DNA from: Photorhabdus asymbiotica
Lineage (GTDB): Bacteria; Pseudomonadota; Gammaproteobacteria; Enterobacterales; Enterobacteriaceae
Reading direction: 5' to 3'
Length of the DNA: 64,000 nt
NCBI RefSeq assembly: GCF_003634575.1
Contig: NZ_RBLJ01000002.1
Coordinates: 62,001-126,000, forward strand
The stretch's first letter is position 1, and every line of letters starts with the position of its first letter. Shown here piece after piece: positions 37,364 to 48,191 of the stretch. The notes under the pieces are model-generated. The model searched no databases and was not told the DNA's origin. It saw nothing but the letters and a program-made list of their open reading frames with translations. The translations under genes and the position numbers were made by a program.

Positions 37364-37602
37364 TACATTTTGGTAAGACGCTGGAGTCTGAACATGAAGG
37401 TACCCTTTTCTTGCACTACTACTGGCCTACACATCGTGACGATCTCACGGGAAAATCATATATACCTAGCGTGATCATCTTTTCTTCGATTCACTCGGAG
37501 CATGCGGATTTGCCATAGTCGGTACAATGATGACTCTTAGTGGTAACTATTGGTGCTCACAACCAAGTACCAGCCAGTCACAAAGACCAACATTTAGAAG
37601 CG

Positions 37603-38142
37603 TTACTCATAAGTGGGATAAGCCCGGCGAATAGTTTTCGCAATCAAGATAACCAGTACAACTTTGATAATATCTCCCGGTATGAATCCAAGCGAACCTA
37701 CGGTTGCTTGCCAGAGGTTGATATTGGCAAATGCTGCAACCCATGGGATGCCAATCACGTAAACAAACACTATCCCACCAAATACAAGAAATCCAGCTTC
37801 TTTGAAGACGTTCAGTTTCGCCAAGTTCTGCTCATACAAGTAGCCGATAACAAAAGCTGCAATTGGCCATGCCAAAACAAAACCACCACTCGGACTGAGA
37901 AATACCCCCAATCCCCCCATACCTCCAGCCATTACCGGTAATCCAACTGCAACAAGCACACAAAAAAGCAACAACGCCAATCCCCCCCGTTTCGCACCAA
38001 CAATGGCGCCGGCAAGCATTGCTCCCATCGATTGAGCTGTTATCGGAACGCCCACAACAGATAGTATCAATGGCGGGAATAAACCCAATGCTGCGGTTAA
38101 TGCAGCAAATAGTGCTATATAAACAATATCTTTCGTGGACAT
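37603..38142 (-). CDS. bioY: Biotin ECF transporter S component BioY
   Basis: 179 residues with about six membrane helices. The family motifs TAALGLFPPL and GLPVMAGGMGGLGVFLSPSGGF (biotin-binding region) are clear. It captures biotin at the inner membrane and works with the ATPase BioM and the transmembrane BioN encoded just upstream on the same strand. E. coli uses YigM instead, so the trio is an accessory function here. About 240 bp without a gene separate it from the convergent oxygenase gene. Confidence 0.95.
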   Translation of the reverse strand: MSTKDIVYIALFAALTAALGLFPPLILSVVGVPITAQSMGAMLAGAIVGAKRGGLALLLFCVLVAVGLPVMAGGMGGLGVFLSPSGGFVLAWPIAAFVIGYLYEQNLAKLNVFKEAGFLVFGGIVFVYVIGIPWVAAFANINLWQATVGSLGFIPGDIIKVVLVILIAKTIRRAYPTYE

Positions 38143-38181
38143 TTTCTCCCCTTGTTTTTAAATAAGGCTACAAATTGTGCT

Positions 38182-38811
38182 TTATTTACTGATTGATTTC
38201 TTTCTCACAAACCCAGGATCATAGGACCGAGCATCAATAGCAGCAGAAATATCATCTGCCATCTTAAGTGTTCTTACAATAACGGGTACTGCAATTGCTA
38301 TGACACTCTTATCAAGACCCCTTGCTTTCTGCGCCTCCCGTACTTCCCCTGTAATTGACACTAGAACAGGGATAAATCGTAAAGCAAGCGATAATGCCAG
38401 GCTCACTTTTCCAGGATTAACACCAAGATAGTACAGCCACGCAAGGCCCTTTTCCAATGCGTCAATCATGTCAGAGGTACGAGTAGTGAAAGTAACAAGC
38501 GAAGCTAGCAGCAAAAGTGAAACAAGGCGAACTATCACAAGAACACCAACAGTCCAATGATGCAAAAACACTTGAACTATAAAAATAAGTGAGAGAATCC
38601 ACATAGCCGGCCGTAGTTGCGCCCAAGCAGTTTTTAATGAAATTCTGGCCAACAAATATAAAAGTACAATGCCTGACAAAACTGCAACTGAAAGATCAAT
38701 ACGCGGAATAATAAAGAGTAATGTTCCCAAAATAACCAAAGAAATAATCTTGAGCCCTGGGCTGGCTCGATGTACAAATGATGAACTATGCTCATGCCCA
38801 GACAAGCTCAT
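38182..38811 (-). CDS. bioN: ECF transporter transmembrane component BioN (EcfT)
   Basis: 209 residues, several membrane helices and the EcfT coupling segments EAQKARGLD and the final ARSYD region that contact the ATPase. It couples ATP hydrolysis by BioM to biotin uptake by BioY. Its ATG overlaps the bioM stop by 4 bp, so the genes are translationally coupled, and bioY follows 39 bp later. Confidence 0.92.
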   Translation of the reverse strand: MSLSGHEHSSSFVHRASPGLKIISLVILGTLLFIIPRIDLSVAVLSGIVLLYLLARISLKTAWAQLRPAMWILSLIFIVQVFLHHWTVGVLVIVRLVSLLLLASLVTFTTRTSDMIDALEKGLAWLYYLGVNPGKVSLALSLALRFIPVLVSITGEVREAQKARGLDKSVIAIAVPVIVRTLKMADDISAAIDARSYDPGFVRKKSISK

Positions 38812-39482
38812 GACATCATCCTTACATATTCAGGAATAGCAATGGAGGGAATGTCATCGATAACCACACGACCATCATCGAAAACAAGCACGCGATCGAA
38901 TCCTGCCAAAAACTCAAGGTCATGAGATACTACAATCACAGTTTGAGATAAGTTATCGATCGCTTCGGCAACACGGCGCTTGTTCCGCAAATCAAGCAAA
39001 GTTGTAGGCTCATCGAAAATTATGTAAGCAGGGTCCATTACAAGCACACCAGAGATTGCAAGGAGTTGTTTCTGACCACCACTTAAAAGATGGGCAGGAT
39101 GCTCTCTAAACTGAAGTAAATCATATCGTGAAAGTACCTCCTGAACTCTTTGTTGAATCGTGTCCTTGGTAAAACCAAGATTTTTCATTCCAAAAGCCAA
39201 ATCCTCTTCAACAACTGGAAAAACAATCTGATTGTCAGGATTTTGGAATACAAAACCGACCTTACGCCGAATCGCTTTTCCATCTGCTCTCGTGTTCAAA
39301 CCATCCACCAGAACATCACCACTTTTCGGTACTAATAGTCCATTGAGAAGACGCACAAATGTACTCTTGCCACAGCCATTACTACCTATGATGGCAATTC
39401 TTTTTTCCTTCAACTGCAAATTTAAGTCTCTCAATATCACACGCTCACCGTAAGCATGCGTTACATTTTGTATTTCCAACAT
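38808..39482 (-). CDS. bioM: ECF transporter ATPase BioM (EcfA)
   Basis: 224 residues. A complete ABC ATPase: Walker [17 protein letters not shown]-loop [10 protein letters not shown] (ECF-type), signature [14 protein letters not shown], Walker [14 protein letters not shown] and H-loop VVSHDLEF. First gene of the bioM-bioN-bioY operon, preceded by GAGGGGT. Confidence 0.94.
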   Translation of the reverse strand: MLEIQNVTHAYGERVILRDLNLQLKEKRIAIIGSNGCGKSTFVRLLNGLLVPKSGDVLVDGLNTRADGKAIRRKVGFVFQNPDNQIVFPVVEEDLAFGMKNLGFTKDTIQQRVQEVLSRYDLLQFREHPAHLLSGGQKQLLAISGVLVMDPAYIIFDEPTTLLDLRNKRRVAEAIDNLSQTVIVVSHDLEFLAGFDRVLVFDDGRVVIDDIPSIAIPEYVRMMS

Positions 39483-39877
39483 AGATGATAGCTACCCCTC
39501 AACAATTACGACCAACTGCGTAACGCTGTATCCACTCAGAACTTCGCTTGCATCTACCAGATACGCCTAACCAGTGCACTGAATCGCTGATATCACAAGC
39601 ACTTGTACCAGCCTTGTGAATTCTACCGGTAATTTTGTATAGTCAGAATCATCAGCATTTACTTTAGGTTATAACTTTACCTTTTAAGATTACTGCCCTT
39701 AAGGCCAGTAGCAACAGTATCTAATATTTTAAATATAATTTCCGGCTAGTTTCTGGGTATTGTTCTTTTTATAGATAAACGAAGAGCACAAGATAATGAC
39801 TTTTGACCATTAGTCACGTTATTAGCAATTACCAGAATAGAACTACTCTATAATTCCTCCTCTATAATTCTGATTCT
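39483..39877. other. 395-bp region between bioM and acrR
   Basis: No gene seen. It should hold the bioMNY promoter. Short inverted repeats (for instance CACAAG with CTTGTG near 39598-39623) occur upstream of bioM, but I could not match a BirA operator or a known riboswitch. The part next to acrR is AT-rich. Confidence 0.4.
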
Positions 39878-40519
39878 TCATTTTTCAACAATTTTCATAT
39901 ACTCACTATATTTAAGCACATCGATAAAGCTATCCGTTAACGATTCAGCTTCTTTCTGAATATCAAAACTATCTGGTGCAAACAACCAATTCTCCAGTAA
40001 ACCTGTTATCAACCCTCTCAACATGATAGCGGCTCGCCTTAGATTCAGATTATAAGGAAGCTGACCTAATGCAATACAGTCAGAAAGTAACCCTTCAATA
40101 CGAACATAGTCTGCAACACACAGTTCCTGACGAGCTTCCACCAAAGCAGACATTTCACCAACAAATTCACATTTGTGGAAAAAAATCTCCATTAATAACC
40201 GACTCTTCGGATCATCGACAACCGACGTCAAAATATGAATTATTAAAGTTCTTAAAATCAGGAGTGGATTATTAGAATATTTTGCTTGATACTCTTTTTC
40301 TAATTCATCAATCTTAGAATCTGATATTTTACAAGCTTCAGAAAACAGGTCTACTTTATTTTTAAAGTGCCAGTAAATTGCTCCTCGGGTTACCCCAGCC
40401 GCTGTAGCAATATCTGTCAGTGAAGTAGCCGAGACACCGCGCTCAGAGAACTCTTTTATAGCTGCGTCTATAATCTGTTGCCGGGTCTCCTCAGCCTGTT
40501 GTTTAGTTTTTCGTGCCAT
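39878..40519 (-). CDS. acrR: TetR-family repressor AcrR
   Basis: 213 residues (E. coli 215). N-terminal helix-turn-helix [23 protein letters not shown]-terminal ligand domain. It represses acrAB and itself and releases DNA on binding pump substrates. Divergent from acrA, with the operator palindrome in the 129-bp gap. Confidence 0.96.
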   Translation of the reverse strand: MARKTKQQAEETRQQIIDAAIKEFSERGVSATSLTDIATAAGVTRGAIYWHFKNKVDLFSEACKISDSKIDELEKEYQAKYSNNPLLILRTLIIHILTSVVDDPKSRLLMEIFFHKCEFVGEMSALVEARQELCVADYVRIEGLLSDCIALGQLPYNLNLRRAAIMLRGLITGLLENWLFAPDSFDIQKEAESLTDSFIDVLKYSEYMKIVEK

Positions 40520-40548
40520 ACACTCTGTTTTTAGCCTGAAGTTGATTT

Positions 40549-40566
40549 ACATACATTCATGTATGT
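40549..40566. promoter_or_regulatory. AcrR operator
   Basis: A perfect palindrome ACATACAT-TC-ATGTATGT lies midway between acrR and acrA. It matches the E. coli AcrR site (TACATACATT...AATGTATGTA) and should control both promoters. Confidence 0.85.
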
Positions 40567-40648
40567 TTGTATTATAGCATGCTGTTATTAATGGAGTAAT
40601 GGTTTTACGGATTGAAAGATCAACATTTAAAAATATTGAGGTTTACTT

Positions 40649-41842
40649 ATGCGAATAAACAGGGGAGTTTTGCCTCTGGCTGCAGTACTGGTACTATCAG
40701 GCAGCTTAGCTCTTTCAGGATGTAACGACAAAGACTCTCAGCAAGCGGCTGGGAACCAACAAGCCCCTGAAGTCGGTATCGTGACGCTGAAAACTGAACC
40801 TCTGATGGTCACGACTGAATTGCCAGGCAGAACATCAGCCTTCCGTATTGCAGAAGTGCGTCCGCAAGTAAGCGGTATAATTCTGAAACGAAACTATGAA
40901 GAAGGAAGCGATGTAAAAGCAGGTACTTCCTTATATCAAATAGATCCAGCAACTTACCAGGCTACCTATGACAGTGCTAAAGCTGATTTGGCGCAAGCTC
41001 AGGCTAAGGCAGAAATTGCACGCCTGACAGTAAACCGCTATAAGCCACTATTAGGAACAAACTATATTAGTCAACAGGAATTTGATAAAGCTAATGCTGA
41101 TTATACACAGGCAAATGCAGCAGTACAGTCATCAAAAGCTGCTGTAGAAACTGCCCGTATCAATTTGGCATATACCAAAGTAACAGCACCGATTAGTGGC
41201 CGTTCCGGCAAATCGACCATAACTGAAGGTGCTCTGGTCTCAGTTGGCCAACCAACAGCACTGACGACTATTCAACAGTTAGATCCAATTTATGTAGATG
41301 TCACTCAGTCAAGTGATGATTACCTGCGCCTGAAAAATGAAATCGCTAAGGGTATTGTGCAGAAAGGGAATAGTAAAACTAAAATTCATCTGATCATGGA
41401 AGACGGTAAAGAATACAGTGAAACAGGCTATCTGGAATTCTCTGATATCACCGTAGATGAAACAACCGGCTCTATTACCATCCGTGCAATATTCCCTAAT
41501 CGGAATGAAGAATTACTGCCTGGTATGTTTGTTCGCGCAAAACTAGAAGATGGTGTTCGCCGAGATGCAATACTGGTTCCTCAGCAAGCAGTCACCCGTA
41601 CACCTCGTGGCGAAGCCACCACCATGGTGGTTGGTAAAGACGAAAAAGTCGAACTACGAATTATTAATGTAAGTCAGGCTATTGGTAACAAATGGCTAGT
41701 AAATTCCGGCTTGAAAACAGGTGATCGGGTTATCGTCACTGGTTTACAAAAAATTAAGCCTGGTATACCAGTCAAAGCAGAAGAAGTAGATTTAAATGCT
41801 AAATCTGCTACGAACCAAACTGAGCCTGCGAAAAAGTCTTAA
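40649..41842 (+). CDS. acrA: Multidrug efflux membrane fusion protein AcrA
   Basis: 397 residues, as in E. coli. Lipoprotein signal with lipobox LSGC, so Cys25 is the lipidated residue. Then lipoyl, hairpin and beta-barrel domains (RPQVSGIILKRNYEEGSDVKAG; VNRYKPLLGTNYISQQEFD). It joins AcrB to the outer-membrane channel TolC. It is followed 18 bp later by acrB. Confidence 0.98.
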   Translation: MRINRGVLPLAAVLVLSGSLALSGCNDKDSQQAAGNQQAPEVGIVTLKTEPLMVTTELPGRTSAFRIAEVRPQVSGIILKRNYEEGSDVKAGTSLYQIDPATYQATYDSAKADLAQAQAKAEIARLTVNRYKPLLGTNYISQQEFDKANADYTQANAAVQSSKAAVETARINLAYTKVTAPISGRSGKSTITEGALVSVGQPTALTTIQQLDPIYVDVTQSSDDYLRLKNEIAKGIVQKGNSKTKIHLIMEDGKEYSETGYLEFSDITVDETTGSITIRAIFPNRNEELLPGMFVRAKLEDGVRRDAILVPQQAVTRTPRGEATTMVVGKDEKVELRIINVSQAIGNKWLVNSGLKTGDRVIVTGLQKIKPGIPVKAEEVDLNAKSATNQTEPAKKS

Positions 41843-41860
41843 TTAAGGAGTCGGTGATTC

Positions 41861-44800
41861 ATGCCTAAGTTTTTTATAGATCGGCCAATATTTGCATGGG
41901 TAATTGCAATTATCACCATGCTGGCTGGGCTGCTGGCAATTATGAAATTACCCGTGGCGCAGTACCCTACTATCGCACCACCGGCGATTTCTATCTCCGC
42001 AACTTATCCCGGTGCTGATGCGACGACTGTGCAAAACACAGTTACCCAAGTTATAGAACAAAATATGAATGGTATCGATAACTTGGTTTATATGTCTTCC
42101 AACAGTGATTCTGCTGGTAACATGAACATCACGCTAACCTTTGAAGCTGGTACTGATCCTGATATTGCCCAGGTACAGGTGCAGAACAAACTGCAACTAG
42201 CTATGCCTCTATTACCTCAGGAAGTACAACAGCAAGGGATACATGTGGACAAGTCCACCAATGCCTTCCTAATGGTAGCTGGATTCACCTCTGAAGATGG
42301 AAGCATGTCACAGGAGGATATCGCTGACTATGTTGGTGCAAACGTTAAAGATCCACTAAGCCGTGTAACTGGTGTAGGCGATGCAATGCTGTTTGGTAAC
42401 CAGTATGCAATGCGCATTTGGTTAAATCCCGACAAGCTTATTAACTACAAAATGACAACTCTGGATGTAATAAATGCAATCAAAGCGCAAAACAACCAGA
42501 TAGCAGCCGGTCAATTAGGAGGAACTCCTCCGGTTCCAGGTCAACGGCTAAATGCTTCAATTATTGCCCAAACACGTCTGACTTCTCCTGAAGAGTTCAG
42601 TAAGATTCTTCTGCGTGTTAATACCGACGGTTCTCAGGTTCGTCTGAAAGATGTGGCAAAAGTGGAATTAGGCTCAGAAAGCTACAACCTCATTGGCCGC
42701 TTTAACGGCAAACCTGCTGCTGGTATCGGTATCAAATTAGGAACAGGCGCTAACGCCCTGGATACATCCAAAGCGGTAAAAGAAGCGCTAAAAAATATGG
42801 AACCTTTCTTCCCTCACGGGCTGAAAATCGTATATCCATATGACACCACCCCATTCGTTAAAATTTCTATTCACGAGGTAGTAAAAACACTAATTGAAGC
42901 AATTATGCTGGTGTTCGTGGTAATGTACCTGTTCCTGCAAAACTTCCGTGCAACACTTATTCCTACCATCGCGGTTCCAGTCGTACTGCTGGGAACATTT
43001 GCGATACTCGCTGCATTTGGCTACTCAATAAATACGTTGACCATGTTTGCTATGGTACTCGCCATCGGCTTACTAGTAGATGATGCCATTGTCGTGGTAG
43101 AAAACGTTGAACGTGTTATGCAAGAAGAAGGATTATCACCTAAGGAAGCAACTAAGAAATCAATGGGACAAATCCAAAGCGCCTTGGTTGGTATTGCTAT
43201 GGTACTATCTGCTGTATTTGTTCCAATGGCCTTCTTCGGTGGTTCAACCGGTGCAATTTATCGTCAGTTCTCGATCACCATCGTATCTGCAATGGTACTA
43301 TCTGTACTCGTTGCATTAATCCTAACACCTGCTCTGTGTGCTTCCATGCTGAAACCAATTGCTAAAGGTAGTCACGGTAAACAGACTGGGATCTTCGGCT
43401 GGTTTAACCGTTTGTTCGATAAAAGTACCCACCACTATACTGACAGTGTCGGCCGCATTCTACGCAATACAGGCCGTTATCTGGTGATTTATGTATTACT
43501 GGTTGCTGGTATGGCTGTCATGTTTACTCGTCTACCATCCTCTTTCCTTCCTGAAGAAGATCAAGGTGTATTGCTGACAATGGTTCAATTGCCTGCCGGC
43601 GCAACACAAGAACAGACGCAGAAAGTTCTGGATGAAGTCAATCACTATTTCAGCACGGAAGAAAAAGATCGTGTGGTTTCTGTATTTACAGTAAGTGGCT
43701 TTGGTTTCAGTGGTCAGGGGCAAAATACTGGCCTGGCATTTATGAGTTTGAAAGACTGGAGTGAACGCCCTGGTGCTGAGAATAAAGTACCTGCTATTGT
43801 TGCCAGGGCAAGTGCTCACTTCCAGAAAATCAAAGAAGGTATGGTTTTTGCGTTTAACGTCCCAGCAATTGTAGAGTTAGGCTCAGCAACTGGTTTTGAT
43901 TTCGAATTAATTGACAAAGCAAACCTTGGGCATGACAAACTAACCGAAGCCCGTAACCAATTGCTTGGTATGATACAACAACGTCCAGATATGTTAGTGG
44001 GTGTTCGTCCTAACGGTCAGGAAGATACCCCTCAATATCGAGTTAGGATTGATCAGGAAAAGGCTGAGACTTTAGGTGTTTCCATCGCTGATATCAACTC
44101 GACACTAAGCACAATGTTTGGTAGTCACTATGTGAACGATTTTATCGACCGTGGTCGGGTCAAAAAAGTTTACATTCAGTCAGAAGCACCTTATCGTATG
44201 CTACCGAGTGATATCTATAAATTATATGTCCGTAACAAACAGGGTGAAATGGTTCCATTCTCTGCCTTTGCAGATATGTCTAAAGAACCATGGACCTATG
44301 GCTCACCACGTTTAGAGCGCTACAACGGTCTGCCATCAATGGAAATTCTGGGTGAAGCAGCACCTGGCAAAAGTACTGGTGATGCAATGGCCTTGATGGA
44401 AGAACTGGCATCCCAGTTACCAAATGGCATCGGTTTTGACTGGACAGGCATGTCCTATCAAGAACGCCTGTCAGGTAATCAAGCCCCCGCTCTATATGCA
44501 TTATCATTGATAGTGGTATTCCTCTGCTTAGCTGCGCTATATGAAAGCTGGTCAATTCCATTCTCTGTCATGCTGGTAGTGCCATTGGGTATCGTTGGCG
44601 CTTTGTTAGCAACAACATTCCGTGGTCTAGATAACGATGTTTACTTCAAAGTTGGCCTGTTAACCACCATCGGCTTATCCGCAAAGAACGCAATCTTAAT
44701 CGTTGAGTTCGCTAAAGATTTGATGGAAAAAGAAGGCAAAGGACTGATAGAAGCTACATTAGATGCTGTAAGAATGCGTCTCCGTCCAATCCTGATGACA

Positions 44801-45010
44801 TCATTAGCATTTATGTTGGGTGTCATCCCTCTGGTACTGAGTAACGGGGCTGGTTCCGGCTCTCAAAACGCAGTAGGTACCGGGGTATTAGGAGGTATGA
44901 TTGCTGCTACCTCGCTGGCTATCTTTTTCGTACCAGTATTCTTTGTAGTTATAAAACGACGTTTCAGTAAGAAAGTAGAGGAGATTGAACCAGCGTCAGA
45001 ATCTCACTAA
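41861..45010 (+). CDS. acrB: RND multidrug efflux pump AcrB
   Basis: 1049 residues, as in E. coli. A proton-driven trimeric inner-membrane pump with 12 helices and two large periplasmic loops. The proton-relay Asp pair sits in [17 protein letters not shown], and the second relay Lys in [16 protein letters not shown]. Exports drugs, bile salts and dyes through AcrA and TolC. In an insect pathogen it probably helps tolerate host and self-made toxic compounds (inference). Confidence 0.98.
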   Translation: MPKFFIDRPIFAWVIAIITMLAGLLAIMKLPVAQYPTIAPPAISISATYPGADATTVQNTVTQVIEQNMNGIDNLVYMSSNSDSAGNMNITLTFEAGTDPDIAQVQVQNKLQLAMPLLPQEVQQQGIHVDKSTNAFLMVAGFTSEDGSMSQEDIADYVGANVKDPLSRVTGVGDAMLFGNQYAMRIWLNPDKLINYKMTTLDVINAIKAQNNQIAAGQLGGTPPVPGQRLNASIIAQTRLTSPEEFSKILLRVNTDGSQVRLKDVAKVELGSESYNLIGRFNGKPAAGIGIKLGTGANALDTSKAVKEALKNMEPFFPHGLKIVYPYDTTPFVKISIHEVVKTLIEAIMLVFVVMYLFLQNFRATLIPTIAVPVVLLGTFAILAAFGYSINTLTMFAMVLAIGLLVDDAIVVVENVERVMQEEGLSPKEATKKSMGQIQSALVGIAMVLSAVFVPMAFFGGSTGAIYRQFSITIVSAMVLSVLVALILTPALCASMLKPIAKGSHGKQTGIFGWFNRLFDKSTHHYTDSVGRILRNTGRYLVIYVLLVAGMAVMFTRLPSSFLPEEDQGVLLTMVQLPAGATQEQTQKVLDEVNHYFSTEEKDRVVSVFTVSGFGFSGQGQNTGLAFMSLKDWSERPGAENKVPAIVARASAHFQKIKEGMVFAFNVPAIVELGSATGFDFELIDKANLGHDKLTEARNQLLGMIQQRPDMLVGVRPNGQEDTPQYRVRIDQEKAETLGVSIADINSTLSTMFGSHYVNDFIDRGRVKKVYIQSEAPYRMLPSDIYKLYVRNKQGEMVPFSAFADMSKEPWTYGSPRLERYNGLPSMEILGEAAPGKSTGDAMALMEELASQLPNGIGFDWTGMSYQERLSGNQAPALYALSLIVVFLCLAALYESWSIPFSVMLVVPLGIVGALLATTFRGLDNDVYFKVGLLTTIGLSAKNAILIVEFAKDLMEKEGKGLIEATLDAVRMRLRPILMTSLAFMLGVIPLVLSNGAGSGSQNAVGTGVLGGMIAATSLAIFFVPVFFVVIKRRFSKKVEEIEPASESH

Positions 45011-45028
45011 TGCAACTAACTATAATCG

Positions 45029-45049
45029 GAAGGCCGTTAAACGGCCTTC
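45029..45049 (+). terminator. Terminator of acrAB
   Basis: Perfect 9-bp stem GAAGGCCGT / ACGGCCTTC with a TAA loop, 19 bp past the acrB stop. The following sequence is AT-rich with only a short T stretch. Confidence 0.75.
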
Positions 45050-45619
45050 TTAAATATAATAGTTGCTTCACATTCAGCAGATTCTGATCATCAACCTATC
45101 CACTTAACTTTTACATAATTTCGTCCAAATTTAATTAAAAACACCACTTATGAGTAGAAAATAGCTTTAAAAATCCGAGTATTACTGACTTTAATAAAAT
45201 TAATAGGAAAGTTGTTGGGCAAGAATTATTTTACCTTTTTTACATTAAATGACAAAAAACAATACCAGCGCATAGTGACTTATGTAATAATGATGTTATA
45301 TTCGTTGATTATTGTAGCCATCAGGCTATAATCTGCTGTTACTAGCATCTGAGGGTAATACTATTTTATATAAGCTTACATATTAACTCACATATACTGG
45401 CCGATATTTATAGTTTATTGTGTTAAAGGTATGAATTTTTGTTAAGAGCTGATTTTGCTTTACCAAAAGCAAACCAGAATTGTCTGTGAAAAAGATAAAT
45501 AATCCCAAAGAACGATTATAGACACATAATAATAATCTCTCGAAAAAGAGTTTCTATAATACATGTATATGTTTAGCCTTTGACTCAAATTAAGTAATGG
45601 CATATACAGGGAGATCAAC
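45050..45619. other. AT-rich intergenic region after acrB
   Basis: 570 bp with no gene I can support on either strand. By synteny it precedes tomB and probably contained its promoter. Confidence 0.5.
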
Positions 45620-45990
45620 ATGACATGGATGAATAATTCACTAGAATGATATGATATTGCTGAATTGAAATACTTGTGTGAGAATCTAAGACAAGAAGCT
45701 ACTTTCAGTGTTAGAGTACACCGAGACTAGTTGTATAAATAATCTTTACGTCTCAGGATAATTTAAAGCTAAATGAATTGAGTACATATCAACTTTCGTT
45801 TAGCACTTTAAAATCAAGTATTCTGATGATTTCAGCCTTCCCGCTTGAATTGATGAATATTTTGATGATACATATACTTTGTTTGGAAGCGATGAGATTA
45901 ACTTTTCTAAACTTGCAGAATACCCAAAAACCAATGAACGTTTAACCAGCATACGATTGCATGATTTAAATTGTTCCTTGGGTAAAATTT
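45620..45990 (+). pseudogene. tomB: Decayed tomB (Hha toxicity modulator)
   Basis: Pieces of TomB can be read in different frames. After a near-start ATG GAT GAA (45625) interrupted by TAA, bases 45653-45688 encode DIAELKYLCENL (E. coli: DIAQLKFLCETL). Later, bases 45852-45945 encode DEYFDDTYTLFGSDEINFSK (E. coli: DEYLDDTFMLFSSYGINMQD). Stops and shifts separate them. Position and strand, directly before hha, match E. coli tomB-hha. Confidence 0.85.
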
Positions 45991-46044
45991 GGTTGAATAT
46001 TTCCTTAAATAATTTTTTATATATGTTAAATAAGAAAGGCGACT

Positions 46045-46248
46045 ATGACTAAAACTGATTATCTGATGCGTTTAAGAAAATGCACCACGATTGATACACT
46101 GGAACGTGTGATTGAAAAGAACAAATACGAACTTTCAGGAGACGAACTTGAACTATTCTACTCTGCTGCGGATCATCGTCTGGCAGAACTGACCATGAAT
46201 AAACTGTATGACAGAATTCCACCTTCGGTATGGAAATACGTTCGCTAA
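46045..46248 (+). CDS. hha: Hha nucleoid co-regulator
   Basis: 67 residues, close to E. coli Hha (72), with the conserved [39 protein letters not shown] and [10 protein letters not shown]. It binds H-NS and strengthens silencing of horizontally acquired genes such as virulence loci. Intact although its partner tomB upstream is broken. A ribosome site AAAGG lies upstream. Confidence 0.96.
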   Translation: MTKTDYLMRLRKCTTIDTLERVIEKNKYELSGDELELFYSAADHRLAELTMNKLYDRIPPSVWKYVR

Positions 46249-46327
46249 AATAGTCTTCATTAAACAGAAAATGATCCGGGCCGGTAAAGTGCTATCGGCT
46301 TATCAGGTTAGCTGTCAACAAAATTGG

Positions 46328-46438
46328 CGAGGGCTCTGCCAGCGACATCCCGGCACACACATCCCTTGCTATGGCTGCTTCCTTCCGGACCTGACCAAGT
46401 TAACAAGTTAGCGTTGCGGGAGAACCAACAGAGCCCCC
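46328..46438 (-). ncRNA. ffs: 4.5S RNA of the signal recognition particle
   Basis: Minus strand from about 46438 begins GGGGGCTCTGTTGGTTCTCC, as in E. coli ffs. The invariant Ffh-binding core GGTCAGGTCCGGAAGGAAGC is present, and the 3' end pairs back (GCCGGGATGTCGCTGGCAGAGCCC region). It forms one long hairpin and acts with Ffh in targeting membrane proteins. The exact 3' end is uncertain by a few bases. Confidence 0.95.
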
Positions 46439-46560
46439 ATTGACTTGCTGCTTTGACTTCAAAGCGGTGCCATTATCATTCATACCTGTCTAAATAGCAA
46501 GACAAGCAGGTTCGAATGATGATTTCTTACACATAGCGAATAAATACTTAGGAAAATGTA

Positions 46561-47007
46561 TTATCTAACCGCTTTTAGTATGATTTCAATATCTTTAGTC
46601 TTCCCATTATTAATCACTTCGTATGCAGTATCCGTAACAAACATTAAACGATCATGTAGAGAAACAGAAGCACTGACGATAATACGCGCATTTGGCTTAA
46701 TGTCGCTTGGACGATACGGTAGAACAAAATGGAAAGGTGATTGTTTTCCGTCTAAACGCTCTTTCTTTTCGGACAAAGTAACTGAGGGTGCATCAAGTAG
46801 AGATACATCAGATAAAGACACTGTCAGAACAGCATCTGCCGGTAATGCAATACGCTGTAAGATATTGATATTGCCTTTAACATAATACCGCTCTACTGAG
46901 TTTTCAATCTGTTCCACCTGGGTATTTACTGCCTCAGTACCTTTGCTATTACACCCAATCAAAGCAACTGCCAGTAATACACTCGTAGATAGTTTCCATA
47001 ATTTCAT
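46561..47007 (-). CDS. ybaY: YbaY family lipoprotein
   Basis: 148 residues. Lipoprotein signal with lipobox LIGC (Cys19), then a beta-rich domain containing GNINILQRIALPADAVLTVS, typical of the YbaY/YscW family. Role in the envelope unknown. Divergent from tesB, as in E. coli. Confidence 0.88.
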   Translation of the reverse strand: MKLWKLSTSVLLAVALIGCNSKGTEAVNTQVEQIENSVERYYVKGNINILQRIALPADAVLTVSLSDVSLLDAPSVTLSEKKERLDGKQSPFHFVLPYRPSDIKPNARIIVSASVSLHDRLMFVTDTAYEVINNGKTKDIEIILKAVR

Positions 47008-47255
47008 ACATACTTCTCCATTTTTAAATGATCTATATAAATAATAAAATAAATTTAAATATCAAACTATTAAATCCAAACCGCCTGAATTATAGATTAA
47101 AAAATGGATATAAGTCTCAGATCAATGCCATATTCTTTATTGCGCTACTATCAGGACTTGAAACATTTACAATTTAGTTATTTATTTATCATTCATTAAT
47201 GGGACAATAATCACATGTTGTACTCTAATAACCCAGTAAAAAACAAAGGCATATT

Positions 47256-48119
47256 ATGAGTAAGTCATTACATAATCTAATCAATTTGATGAATCTAGAA
47301 AAAATTGAAGAAGGTATTTACCGGGGTCAAAGTAAAGACTTAGGCTTTCCTCAGGTTTTCGGAGGGCAAGTTATCGGCCAAGCACTCTATGCTGCCACAC
47401 AAACTGTTGCTTATAACCGGATCTGTAACTCTTTTCACAGCTATTTTTTACGTCCCGGTGACAGTAGCAAACCTATCGTCTATGACGTTGAAATTTTACG
47501 TGATGGAGGAAGTTTCAGCGCTCGACGAGTTAGCGCAATCCAAAATGGCAAACCTATCTTTTACATGACAGCCTCGTTCCAAAGCTATGAAGAAGGTTTC
47601 GAACACCAAAACATGATGCCGGATGTACCATATCCTGAAGAGCTTACTCCTCAAGATGAAATTGCGAAGAAAATATCTCACCTATTACCGCAAAGAATGC
47701 AAAACATGTTTCTCTTCCCCTGCCCATTTGAAATGAGGCCCATAAAATATTACAGTCCATTTAATTGCCCACCTGAAGAACCTACACGCTATGTCTGGTT
47801 TCGCAGTAATGGCGATATGCCTGCGAATCCTTTGATTCATCAATATTTGCTTGGCTATGCCTCTGATTTTAACTTTCTACCAACAGCATTACAGCCTCAT
47901 GGTGTTGGATTCCTTGAAAAAAATATCCAAATAGCAACTATTGACCATTCTATGTGGTTCCATCGTCCATTTAAATTGGATGACTGGTTACTATATGCTA
48001 TAGACAGCCCATCAGCCTCTGGTGCCCGTGGTTTTGTTCGTGGACAAATTTACAACCGAGAAGGAGTGCTTATCGCTTCAACTGTACAGGAAGGTCTGAT
48101 CAGAAAGAAAACCAGGTAG
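47256..48119 (+). CDS. tesB: Acyl-CoA thioesterase II
   Basis: 287 residues, close to E. coli TesB (286). A double hotdog-fold enzyme that hydrolyses medium- and long-chain acyl-CoA. Seen: [12 protein letters not shown] in the first hotdog, and [18 protein letters not shown] with [28 protein letters not shown] in the second, containing the catalytic Asp and Gln. Convergent with amtB. Confidence 0.96.
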   Translation: MSKSLHNLINLMNLEKIEEGIYRGQSKDLGFPQVFGGQVIGQALYAATQTVAYNRICNSFHSYFLRPGDSSKPIVYDVEILRDGGSFSARRVSAIQNGKPIFYMTASFQSYEEGFEHQNMMPDVPYPEELTPQDEIAKKISHLLPQRMQNMFLFPCPFEMRPIKYYSPFNCPPEEPTRYVWFRSNGDMPANPLIHQYLLGYASDFNFLPTALQPHGVGFLEKNIQIATIDHSMWFHRPFKLDDWLLYAIDSPSASGARGFVRGQIYNREGVLIASTVQEGLIRKKTR

Positions 48120-48191
48120 AAAGGTAACAAAGGCAGCAATAAGAAGCTAGTATTACATTTATGGCCTTTTACCGCTGCCATTTATTATAGA

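Noticed and set aside
39483-39877. Riboswitch or BirA operator before bioM
   Set aside because: Some short inverted repeats occur, but no sequence matched a known riboswitch core or the spaced BirA palindrome.
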